DNA from: Selaginella moellendorffii
Lineage: Eukaryota > Streptophyta > Lycopodiopsida > Selaginellales > Selaginellaceae
Reading direction: 5' to 3'
Assembly (NCBI RefSeq): GCF_000143415.4
Contig: NW_003314287.1
Span: forward strand, 937,160-1,001,159
Length of the DNA stretch: 64,000 bases
Part shown: in pieces, positions 40,426 to 50,698 of the stretch
Layout of the letters: every line of letters begins with the position of its first letter
How positions within the stretch are numbered: the stretch's first letter is position 1
Position numbers and translations under genes: made by a program
Notes under the pieces: model-generated
What the model saw: only the letters and a program-made list of their open reading frames with translations
Told to the model about the DNA's origin: nothing
Database searches by the model: none

Positions 40426-42021
40426 ATGGAAGTCCTTGTCCGCAACAACAACATCGCTCTGGCCAGGTGTTTCGCCGATGCGCGGCTCGACGACGCGCGC
40501 GCCACCTTTTCGGCAATGCAAGAATGCGACGTCGTGTCCTACAACACGCTGCTGTCCGGCTATGCCCGAAACGGGCATCTGCGGGAAGCGCAAGAAGTCT
40601 TCGCCCAGATGCCCGAGCACGACCGCGTCTCGTGGAATGCGATCATCGCCGCGCACGCCCGCGCCGGCGACGCCGCTGGTGCGCAGCGCCTCTTCGATCA
40701 CTCGCCCGAGAGGAGCATTGTCTCGTGGTCCGCGCTCCTCCACGCAAATGGCCAAACCGGGGATCTGGCAAGCGCCACCGCGCTCTTCGATCGCATGCCC
40801 GAAAGGAACGTCGTGGTGTGGAACACGATGCTCGACTGCCATGCCCGGCGCGGGGATCTGCGAGAGCTGGCTGATCTCTTCGACGCGATGCCGGCGCGCG
40901 ACGTGGTGTCGTGGAACACTGCGGTGGTGGCATTTGCGCGACACGGGCGGATCGATCGGGCGCGGGAGATCTTCGCCGCGGCGCCCGCGCGATCGGCCGC
41001 GTCCTGGGCCGCGATGATCCAGGCGCTCGGTGGCGAGCGAGAACAAGCTGAGGAGCTCTTCGCCCAGATCCCGGAGGTGAGCATCGCGTGTTGCAACGCC
41101 ATGGCGGCAGCGCGGGCTCGCGGTGGCGATTCGGAGGGAGTGATAGCTCTGCTCGATTCTATACCCGATCACGACGCTGCGTCGTGGACGCTTCTACTAC
41201 ACGATTACGCGCGCACTGGCAAGCTCGAGCAAGCGAAATCCACATTCGATCGCATGCCAAGAAGAGATCTAGTCGCCTGGAACGCGCTTATCTCCGCATA
41301 TGCCCAAAATGGGCATTTGCATGAAGTAAAACACTTCTTTGATTCTATGCCTGAGAGAGATCTCGTGTCGTGGAACATACTTCTAGGCTGCTACTCGGAA
41401 GCAAAAGAGGCAAATCTTGCAAATCATCTCTTTGCTACAATGCCAGAGAAGGATTCCATCTCTTGGAATTCTCTCCTCTCGGCAGAAGCCCAGACATGCC
41501 ATCTGTCCCAGCCGAAGCTCTTCTTCGAGCGAATGCCGGAGCTCACTCCGGTTTCTTGGAGTTGCCTGGTTGCCGCCTACAGCCACTTTGGCCGGTTCCA
41601 AGATGCGATTCTTTCCTTCCGCTCGATGCTCCTCGCAGGCCACGGTGCCAACCAGATTGCTCTCTCGGCAGTTCTTGCTGCCTGTTCCCGAGCTGGATTG
41701 CTTCTCCCGGTGTGGAACCACGTCACCTCGGCCCAGGTGGATCACTGCCTGTCTCCGGACGCGTACAACTACTTCTCCGTCCTGGACGTGCTCGCGAGAT
41801 CGGGACAGCTCCAGGCGGCGGTGGATCTTTTCCACAGCATGCCGTTTGCTCCCACCATCCCGGCGTGGACGTGCCTTTTTACTGCCGTTCTCAAAGCCGA
41901 TCAAAACTTCTGTCCCTTGCTCGTGTCACGCTACTGCCACTACGCGTCGGCCTCTTGCCGCAAGAATCCTGATTCGTTTGGCAGCGCGGACGAAGTTCCT
42001 GCAAGCCACACGACAGAGTGA
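40426..42021 (+). CDS. PPR protein with S-type repeat array, truncated C-terminus
   Basis: Intronless, 531 residues. Eleven or so 31-residue repeats run almost end to end from residue 35 (VVSYNTLLSGYARNGH, LVAWNALISAYAQNGH, LVSWNILLGCYSEAKE), with one shortened repeat (AASWAAMIQALGGERE). An L/P-type repeat pair and FSVLDVLARSGQLQAAVDLF / PAWTCLFTAVLKAD landmarks follow; then the expected E1 sequence dissolves and coding ends at 42021. No DYW domain. Expected role: organellar RNA binding in editing or processing. Codon usage is GC-rich (GCG, CGC) in the first half compared with the PPR gene at 907. The ATG chosen at 40426 is the first in frame. Confidence 0.92.
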   Translation: MEVLVRNNNIALARCFADARLDDARATFSAMQECDVVSYNTLLSGYARNGHLREAQEVFAQMPEHDRVSWNAIIAAHARAGDAAGAQRLFDHSPERSIVSWSALLHANGQTGDLASATALFDRMPERNVVVWNTMLDCHARRGDLRELADLFDAMPARDVVSWNTAVVAFARHGRIDRAREIFAAAPARSAASWAAMIQALGGEREQAEELFAQIPEVSIACCNAMAAARARGGDSEGVIALLDSIPDHDAASWTLLLHDYARTGKLEQAKSTFDRMPRRDLVAWNALISAYAQNGHLHEVKHFFDSMPERDLVSWNILLGCYSEAKEANLANHLFATMPEKDSISWNSLLSAEAQTCHLSQPKLFFERMPELTPVSWSCLVAAYSHFGRFQDAILSFRSMLLAGHGANQIALSAVLAACSRAGLLLPVWNHVTSAQVDHCLSPDAYNYFSVLDVLARSGQLQAAVDLFHSMPFAPTIPAWTCLFTAVLKADQNFCPLLVSRYCHYASASCRKNPDSFGSADEVPASHTTE

Positions 42022-42091
42022 GAACGAAGCACAGTAGCAGCAGAGCTGGAAAGAATCGCAAAGCACGAAAAAGGTGGCGACTTACACGTAC

Positions 42092-43610
42092 TCAAGCAGC
42101 AGGAATTGACAAAGCAAAGCCAAACCAGGAAGAGAGACATTCACAGTGTTTTCGCGGAGGAAACTGTAAAAGATGCGAGCACCACCTCCAGGAGAGATCA
42201 CCGGCGAGGAGGAGGTCACCCTCGGCGTCCTCGTACGCGATAATGTGGTGCGGGATTGCGTTAGAGAGGCTGCAAGCTTGCTCCGCCGCCGCTGTGGAGG
42301 CTTCCTCCTCCGGTCCGAACATCGATCGTAGTGCCGCTGCGAAGCTGCCATAGCCATCGTAGTCACTCAGGCAAATCCTCCCATCTATGGAGCGTCCCTC
42401 CATGACGACAGTGATGACTCGGGTCTGCTCCGGTGGACGTCCCAGGAATAAGTTCTCCCCACCACCTACAGTTGCAACTTTAGACTAGAATTTTTCCATA
42501 TCTTTGCGATGGATGATGAAATGAGTACCTGGGTTGTGGAGACCGAGTCCCACACTGCTGGAAGGAAGATTCCAGCCCTGCTGCGGCAAAGGAAAATTCA
42601 TGTCTGGCCGGAAGTTGGCGTTCAAGCCAGTGAAGTAGCTCGTTGTTTGGTTCTTCCAGCCATGAGATAAGACCAGCGAGCTCGACGGCAGTGCCGCTGC
42701 CTGGCTCATTTCCGGTCGCCACTCGACAAAGCTTTTGCCTTCGGCTTTCTTAGAACCGATGATCCTGGCGTTGCCATTGTCCGTCACGTCCTGGCTCATC
42801 AAGCCCGCGCCGTGGTGCTCCTCCGGACGACCGAGAAACGGCGACTTCTCGTGCGGAATGCTCGTCGGCCGGATCACTGACGTGGGGAGGCGTAACTCTG
42901 GCCGGAACTGCGGCGGAGGATAGCTGTAAGGTGGTGGCTGCCTGAATCGCGCCGCTGGGACAGTTGATGGATCCACTGGCTGTTGCTGTAGCCACCAAGC
43001 TGATGCTGCTGCTGATGGTGCTGCTACTGCTCCAGCCGTGTTTGGATCGTGCTGGGAATTATGAGGATCACCTGGAGTTGACTTGTCCAGATTGCCTGTA
43101 GCTCCTCCTGGGCCCTGCTGTTGATCCGGAGAAGGCTTTCCACCATCGCCGAGATCCTGCTGCTGATCCGGAGACTTTTGAGCCACTGCTCCTCCCCCGC
43201 TCCTCCGTCTCTTCTTCTTCTTCTTTTCGTCTCCCGCGGCCTTATCCGCCTCCGGGGAGGATCCACTCGTCTTCTCCAGTTCCAAGTTTTGCAGGCCAGC
43301 GATCGTGGAAGCTCGCTGATCCAAGCTCGTCCGGTGACACGGCGAGCTGCCTGAATCCGAGACCGACTGAGACGGAGAGCCCGGGTCCTGTGCCGGCTGC
43401 TTGTCTTTCACGGAAGAAACCATGGAGGACCACCACTAGTACTGCAACTTACTCGAGAGTTCCTCTTCCAGTAGTGTTGACTAGAGGCTATGACGGGGTC
43501 ACACTCACCAGTCGTAGCAGCATCCATGATTGTTGCGGCCAAGCATTCTCTGGCTGTTGGTGGTGCCGCTCGTGATTCTCCTCCTCTCGAGTACAATCAT
43601 CCAAATCCAT
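42092..43610 (-). CDS. Non-canonical Aux/IAA (PB1-domain) protein
   Basis: Proposed exons: 43610-43508 (MDLDDCTREEENHERHHQQ), 43440-42529, and 42465-42092; introns join in frame (LLRL/WWSSMV and HNPG/GGENLFLG). A long disordered Gln/Pro/Ser-rich region with a KKKKKRRR basic patch precedes a C-terminal PB1 (domain III/IV): VITVVMEGRSIDG, LSDYDGYGSFAAALRSMFG and IIAYEDAEGDLLLAGDLSW. This is the Aux/IAA-ARF type. I see no LxLxL EAR motif and no GWPP(V/I) degron, so it should not be a standard auxin-degraded repressor; this fits the ncIAA class known from bryophytes. The Lys normally in the first PB1 strand (VKVxMDG) is Thr. The acidic DxEGD loop is kept. Nuclear co-regulator of auxin response is inferred. 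Confidence 0.78.
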
Positions 43611-44300
43611 TCCTGCAAACAAAGCAAAGGAAATGGATGATGAGTGTACCGATTCCAATCGAACTTCCCAGAAACACACGTACATCATCTCACAGTGCTG
43701 CTGCCGTGTTCTCGAGTGAATCCAGCCCACACCATCCACATTTCTCCATCGCGAATGCGCCGCGCAAATCGGAGAAGCAAAGAATACCGGTGGATGCTCC
43801 AAGAAATTAGAAGGAATGAAAGCGAGGTCCGAAGAAAACGTGCATAAAAGATGGGGCAATCTCCCAAATATTTTCGCCCATACGCGAATCACCTCACACT
43901 CGTCGAGATCATGTCGCGAGCGATCCAAGATCCTGCAAAGCACGCGCAGGATCTCTCGTGAGGCGGTCGCTTGCGCGCCCGCTGCCTGTGCCGCAATCAA
44001 TCAATCCCACTTGATCGATCGCCCGCGCTTACCTCTCGCTCTCGCAATCACGGGCGCTCCTCTCGGGCAATAAAATCCATCCATCTCTTGAATGCGATGC
44101 GATGCCACTAGAGAAGGAGAATAGCTAGAAAAGAAAAGAGAGGGGGAAAAACCTACAAAGCTTGTTTGTTGTTGTGAAAGATCTGGCCTTCTTTCTTTCT
44201 TGCGCTGCCGCCGTCCCAAAACGGCAGGTCCCCAAAATGCCGCCCTCGCATCCCGGCCGTCCAAACTAGGGCTGGCGTCAAGCACGGTCGTTTAGTTAAA
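43611..44300. other. 5' leader/promoter side of the ncIAA gene
   Basis: No convincing coding sequence. At least one 5' UTR intron is likely, because a tttgcag acceptor (on the minus strand) directly precedes the start codon at 43610. Confidence 0.45.
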
Positions 44301-44513
44301 TACGTGGAATTTGACTTTGTCGGATTCATGTTGTGGACGTGGGTTTGGGGTTTGCAGTCAAAGACGCTGCACCCCACCAACGTGACACCACCCTATAAAT
44401 CTCTGTTCTTTGTTTGGTTTGATCTTGCTGACGTCACAACCAAGGCATGGATTTTCAAACAGTTGACATTGGCATGCTTTAGACATATCATCCAGAATCT
44501 AGAAATGTAATGT

Positions 44514-46245
44514 AATTCCCTTTTTTTTATTATTATAAGAAAGCTCTTCTCTTATTCATGATTATTCACAATATATTCTTTAGGCACTAAGTAAAAAGCA
44601 TAAAATTCACCTCACCCATAGTCTTCACTTTCAATTTAAGACTTTTAAACCAAAAGAAATAGCTGGTCCTCTTGGTTCTAAATAATAGCTTTAATTTAAT
44701 AGAAATAAACAATAGCATAACAACTCAAACTAATTTACCACTTATTCATTTGGATAGGTAAATTTAAATATTGACTTTGCTGCTATTAAAATTTGCTATC
44801 ATCAACTTGGACTTTGTGAAAGTAATGATCATTTACAACAAAATTAATGATAATAAATAATAAGTAAAGAAATGTTTTATCATTTAAAATAATTAATAAT
44901 TGAAATGAGGAACCAATTTCTACTTTTGAAATTTTATTAAATAATTATAATTAAATTTAAATATTTTTGTGGATCAACGTAAAATATATTTAGATATTCT
45001 GGGATATTCTACCATCTAATGGTTGTTATTCATTAGATTAATCTTGTATTTATAATTTATAAGCTATCTAAACACGAGTATATTTTAGTTTATTCACCAT
45101 CCAATGGTTGATATATGATAGAATTTAATCTTCTATTTATAAATTACAAGTAATTTTATAATTATAAACTTCCAATATGATCAATTAAATTAGAATATAA
45201 TAAGTATTACTATTAAGCAAACTAAGTTTTGCTGCATGCAATATGCATTAGTTTGGTTTAACTGAGAGAAATTTTGGAGGGTTCCCATTACCCTTAATTT
45301 TAATGTTTATATCAGTAATAATAAGGTGCATGGAACAAGGGGTTTTAGGGAGGGACACCCACTATCCCCTAATTCTAATGCTATATTAATAATGGAATGC
45401 ATAGGATAAAGTGTTAAAATTCTTCCTTTTGCAAAACTTCTTTTAGGGGATGCATGAAACTCACCTTTAATTATAAACTTGATGAATGACTCAATCTCCA
45501 AGCTCAGCAATGTTAATAATATTGCTAAAAAAAAAGATTATACAGAGTTGAAGGTCATGTTATTTATTTACTTGATGCATCCTATTAAAGGCACAAAGTA
45601 CTCTTAGTATTAAAACCAATTTAAAACATATTTTATATTAAATAATTAGACTTTATTTCTTTTTATTTTTTTCAAGGCCTCCAAAAAGTCTAATATTTAA
45701 TTATGACTATTTGATATTTGGATAACAAAAAATTTTAAATACAATCAAAATATAATAATAATTTACTGGTGTTTGTATAAAATGGCAATCATTACTTATA
45801 AAAAATAAAACAAATTTAACTAAATTGGGAAAAACTATTTTAGTGCACTATGATTCAAAGCGTCATCCTTAAAATTAGGAATAAAATCATAACTTATTGA
45901 ATCTGAAGAACCAAAATGACAATCCCAATTCTAAGTATAATGGAGTCTCTTCCTCTCGGCCTCCCACCGGCCGCGGCAGAGCAGCCGCTGGGTGGCGCGT
46001 GGTCATCATTGGGATCGTCGGTAGTTGTCAGGCACAAAATTTCAATAGTAGACTATACAGATTATCAATTCGAAATTTATACACTGGAATTAGATTTTTA
46101 CAAAAATTTACTAAATTCAAGCACTTTCAATTTTCAACTTCTTAACAAAATTACATATTAATTTTACAAGTGAAACAGGCAACACTTATTTTAATTGAAC
46201 TTTGTCAATTAGTGGGTTGAAGATAGATTCAGTATAAGCCAATAC
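44514..46245. other. AT-rich gene-free island
   Basis: About 1.7 kb of very AT-rich DNA without gene-like ORFs, in sharp contrast to its GC-balanced neighbours. A small GC-rich patch interrupts it at 45948-46016 (CGGCCTCCCACCGGCCGCGG). It holds two pairs of diverged direct repeats (45009-45062 with 45100-45150; 45285-45346 with 45357-45415). It is probably an old transposon remnant or matrix-attachment-like DNA; no terminal repeats or transposase were found. Confidence 0.6.
45009..45415. repeat. Diverged direct repeats in the AT-rich island
   Basis: CCATCTAATGGTTG at 45011 and CCATCCAATGGTTG at 45100, each followed by similar AT-rich 35-bp tails. Also CCCATTACCCTTAATTTTAAT near 45286 and CCCACTATCCCCTAATTCTAAT near 45357, each followed by an AATAATrr...GCAT segment. 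Confidence 0.55.
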
Positions 46246-46250
46246 AAACT

Positions 46251-49200
46251 TTAGACACGCTGCCTCTTGTTCCTTCTTGTGCTTCTCCCTGTGTCATTCT
46301 GGAACTTCTTCTCGTAGCTCTCGTCACTGTCACTTGGATTGGCTTCCTCTTCTTCGTCTTCTTCATCCTCCTCTTCTTCTACTACTTCCTCCTCCTCCAC
46401 CTCTCCTTGTTCTTCTTCTTCCTCTTGTTCTTGTTCTTCTTCGTCTTCTTGTTCTTCTTCCTCCTCCACTTCCTCCTCGGACTCGTGTTGCTGCTGCTGC
46501 TGCTGTTGGCTCGATCTCTTCCGCTTCAGCTTTCTCCAGTCTTGCGACTGCTGCGAGCTCTCGGGCTTGTCCTCGGTGCTGGACGTCGGCGCCTCGCTCT
46601 CGGAATCCTTGGCGTTGGCGTAGCGAGTCTTTACGACAGTCTCCCTGTATCTCGTACGCACTTTTAAAACGATCGGACCTTTGCTGCTGCTGTTGCCTGC
46701 TGATCCGCTTCTCCTGGAGCCCGTCTGTGGTGTCGACGACAATTCCCGAAGGCTCGACCTTGTCCTCTTTGATAACGCCACCTCCGTCACATCTTGTCCG
46801 TCCTCCACGGCCTTGAGCCACTGCGAGTCGCTGAGAATGTCCGAGTAGATCACTTCCTTTCTCTTCCGTTTGCCTTCGAGTGGAGTGGAGTCGTTGTTTG
46901 TGGCAATGTCGTCGGTCTTGAGAAACACCCACTCGGGCACCTCGTGTTCCTCCATCAGCCGAGACCTGTATCCTTCGTCCTTGCGTCTCTCCTCGTCCAT
47001 CTCCTCGAAGAGCTCGAATTCCTCCTCGGACGACGCCGTCAAGCGGTTGATCTCCCGCTCGCTTGGGACGTCCGCCGACAAGTTGGACGTTCCTTTTCTC
47101 ATGATCTCCTCGAGAAGTTCCCGCCTCTCCTGAGCTGGAAGAACACAGAAAGCGTAAGTTAGAAATAGGAAAAACAAAGGTTATAAAAACGTTACGGGTG
47201 GATGTGGTGTTGAAAAGCCCAGCCTGGATAACTTTTGCGTCGATTCCCATCTTTGACTTTGCTCGCTCCAAGATCTCCTCCTCGATAGATCCCACACTGA
47301 CGAGCACGAAGACATGAACTTCCTTCTTCTGTCCGATACGGTGCGCTCTGTCCTCTGCCTGCTGATCCATCTGTGGATTCCAATCGCTGTCGAAAATAAT
47401 AACTGTGTCTGCTGTCTGAAGATTGAGCCCGAGGCCACCAGCACGGGTGCTGAGAAGAAACATAAAATATGGGGAGTCCTCCGCATTAAACATTTGAAGC
47501 TTTTTGCCACGGTCCTCCGTCTTTGTCGTCCCATCAAGCCGTAGATAAGTAAATCCGCGCGTCGTCAAGTACATTTCCAATAAATCCATCAGACGAGTCA
47601 TCTGAGAAAATAGCAGCACCCTGTGTCCGGTCTTTTGGAGCTTGGGCAGCAACCGGTCTAAGAGCTCAAACTTGCCGGACGCGCGAATAATCTCGTCACG
47701 ATCTCGTGGTTCGTAATCCTTGTTGAGAAACAGGTAAGGGTGATTACAGCATTTCCGGAGCTGCATCACCGTGTTTTGCAGCCCCACTTGCTTTTTTCCA
47801 GAGCCTAGATTTCAAAACAGTTAGAGCAACAACTACAAAACAAAACGAATGACGAGAACCTACCAGTAAGCAGTCCAACACGACGAGATTCGATCATTTG
47901 TTGATAATAAAGTTTCTGCCATGCGGAAAGGTCGCATTTTAGCATCACTTGCGTCTTTGTAGGTAGAAATTTTTCCACTTCAGACTTCTTTCTTCTCAAC
48001 AAAAAGGGCCGAAGGACCTGTGAAAATTACGTTTTAAACTAAAAAGAGAAGGAATAAGGAAGTCGTACCTGATGCAAACGCCTTATAATCAAAAGTTGTT
48101 CTTCTTCTGTAAGAGAAACTTCCGCTCGATCGGCAAATGGTGCATTAAACCATTCCTCAAAATTCCCGCTAGAATTGAAAATTGCAGGTAAAATGAAGTT
48201 CAATAGAGACCATAGTTCTTGTAGACTGTTTTGAATGGGTGTTCCTGTTAAGAGCAATCTCCGCCTTATGTGATACCTGCACAAACACATAATTAATACC
48301 AGAACAACGCAAGCAGCAATCTTACCCGGCAGAAAGGGTTCGAGCGAGCATACAGTCGTGATTTTTCAGACGATGCCCCTCATCAACAACCATGTAATGC
48401 CAACGAATCTTTTTAAGAAACTGTTTGTCACGCATTATTAGATCGTAGTGTGTTATAAGCACGTTGAAAGATCCTTCACCGGCATGTTGCTCTCTGAGAA
48501 TTCTGCGATCTTCGGCACGACCATCATACATAACTACGGAAACACTGTCCAAAAAAATCCAACAAGGTTCAAGCGAAAACTTATAAAACAAGTCGGAAAC
48601 ATTACCTCGGAACCCAAGTACTAAACTCGTGAGCCCAGTTCGGTAAGACAGCCTTGGGTGCTACGATGATATGTGGACCATTCAGGCCCTTGTTCTCAAT
48701 AAGGTATGCAAATAAAGCAATGGTCTGTATAGTCTTACCCAAACCCATCTCATCGGCCAGTATCCCGTTCAAGTTATTGTTATAGAGGGAGAGCATCCAT
48801 TGGAGTCCCTCAATCTGATAAATTCTCAGTTGCCCTCCTTCCAGCATTGCAGGTTGTTCAGTGACCTGCAAGAAAAAGTGTCAAGCTAAACATTAAACAA
48901 CTCAAACGGAAAACTTGCCTGCTCCTCAATCTGGTGAACAGCAGAATTGTACTGCCTTTGTCCTTCAAGATAGTCTCTCTTTTTAGTATCAACGTCACCC
49001 TTCCCAGATTCAGGTTTGGATTTCGGAGATGACAAGCTCGACGGATCTTTCGTTACATCTCGATTCCGGTCCTTGTGCTTATCCCGTTTGTTAAAAGCTT
49101 CAACCGGGTCTGTATCCTTTTGCTCTTGAACCATGGCACCCAGACGCTGCAGTAAGTCATCTGTTTTTGATAACAGTGTCGTCAGCCGCTCATTTTTGCT

Positions 49201-50431
49201 CTCTTCCACCATGCGCATGTACGCTTCTTGGTCATCGGCTCTAAGCGCCTGATATCTCAGCCTTTCAGCGCGTGTGGCCCGCTGCTTTTGTTTCGCATGC
49301 CAGTTCTACAGGAAAAAAAACTGTCAGCAGAGATCTAGTGGAAAATGCAAACAAACGTACAATAATCCCATCATTGCGCTGCTTTTGAAGCTTCACAATT
49401 TGCTGGCCTTGTAGAAGAAACTCCCTACCAAAATTCATAAGTTCGCTAAAGAATTTTCGTTTCCTTGTTTGTATCCTGTCTTGTTCAGCTTGTTCAAGCC
49501 GCCTTTGCCTCTGACACACAAAAAATAAAAAATAAGGAAAAAAAAAGTACTAATAGTAAAATATACCTCGTCTTCTCTTTTCTTCCGCATCTGCTCGTCT
49601 GAACCACTGTAAGCAGAGCCAGTGTATCCACCCAGAAACGATGATAAATGATAGCGCAATCTCATTAGTCCCCAATCAACTAAGTGAGTTTCCACTCGGT
49701 TGCATGTCTGCTTAAGTCGTAGCTCCGTGGCAACCTCGAATCTAACTTTCCTTTGAAGTCCTAGCAGCTATCCAAACAAATCATGAGGCCCAGCATAAAA
49801 AAAAGCGATTGTTTGGGACTTACCTTAAGCGTATTGAGCTCTATCTTAGAACTTGGTTGCATTTCTTCGCTTGACAAGCCTGGGAAGAAGCACGTAGAAA
49901 AGAAGTCTAAGCCAAAAAATTCTTACTTCCAAGTTCTTTCAGCCGACGCTTGAGCCGGCCGTAGAAACGAGACTCCTCGGACCTTCGCAGCCGTGCCGCC
50001 GAGACGTACTTGGAGTGCTCCAGCGACGACTCGAAATTATGGAGCAGCACCCCTCTCTCCTCCTGCATTCGCAACACCAGTCAAACTCTGAGAGCTAGAC
50101 ATCCCCGAAATACCTCCAAATCCAGCAATCCATCCATGCCATCGTGATTCTCCTCTGGCTCCGGCTGATGCTTCTGCAGAGAGAAGGATCAATCCCGCAT
50201 CATTTTCCTGCGGACAAGACCTACCTTCTGATCGGCAATCCAGCCCTCACGCAGGCGCGCCACGGATTCCAGCAATGCGCCCGGCAGCGCCACATCCCTG
50301 GCGATCAAACAAAGCGCCCGGAGAAGGAGCTTGAGCTGTCGGCGCTGCTCCAGCGACAACACGAGATCCTCCGGCAGCTCATCGAGGAATTGATGCGAAA
50401 TTTGCCCATCGCTGAAAACACCCATGGACAT
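46251..50431 (-). CDS. CHR12: SWI2/SNF2 chromatin remodeler, CHR12/CHR23 (MINU) type
   Basis: Multi-exon gene from ATG 50431 ([19 protein letters not shown]) to the stop at 46251. Order: QLQ-like/HSA-like N-terminus ([36 protein letters not shown]), then the ATPase: [18 protein letters not shown], Walker [32 protein letters not shown] box [99 protein letters not shown], and a SnAC-like region ([31 protein letters not shown]). The C-terminus is a long Glu/Asp tract then RRNKRQRV; there is no bromodomain, as in Arabidopsis CHR12/CHR23 rather than BRM. It is the nuclear catalytic subunit of a SWI/SNF complex that slides or evicts nucleosomes with ATP. Confidence 0.92.
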
Positions 50432-50452
50432 AATTTCCTTCCCAGGGAAACA

Positions 50453-50462
50453 AAAACCCTAG
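50453..50462. promoter_or_regulatory. Telo-box upstream of the SWI/SNF gene
   Basis: AAAAACCCTAGA lies about 22 bp 5' of the CHR12-like start codon (minus-strand gene). Confidence 0.45.
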
Positions 50463-50622
50463 ACTAAAATAGGGCATCCGCCCACAGATAAGCGGAATAT
50501 GCCCGCCGCCTGATAGAATGTTCCTCTTCCATTTGTACTTACAAGTTCTTGTCTTTGTTAAAAAACTCCCTATAGCAACAAAACTGCTACACAGCGAATC
50601 AATTATATATACGCGCTTCCTC

Positions 50623-50698
50623 CCCGAGAGTGGTGGTGTTCGTCCTCAATCCTGGGAGATCCCGAGAGTGGTGGTGTTCTTCCTCAATCCTGGGAGAT
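50623..50698 (+). repeat. Tandem duplication (38-bp period) spanning a stop codon
   Basis: CGAGAGTGGTGGTGTTCkTC plus CTCAATCCTGGGAGAT occurs at 50623-50660 and again at 50661-50698 with one or two mismatches. The stop codon of the receptor kinase (50684-50686, minus strand) and its last codons (ISQD) lie inside the second copy; the first copy is in its 3' UTR. Confidence 0.85.

Noticed and set aside
46277-46816. Long Leu/Pro/Ser-rich plus-strand ORFs, including a run of more than 25 Ser codons
   Set aside because: They are the antisense of the Glu/Asp-rich C-terminal tract of the SWI/SNF ATPase; the low complexity keeps all frames open.
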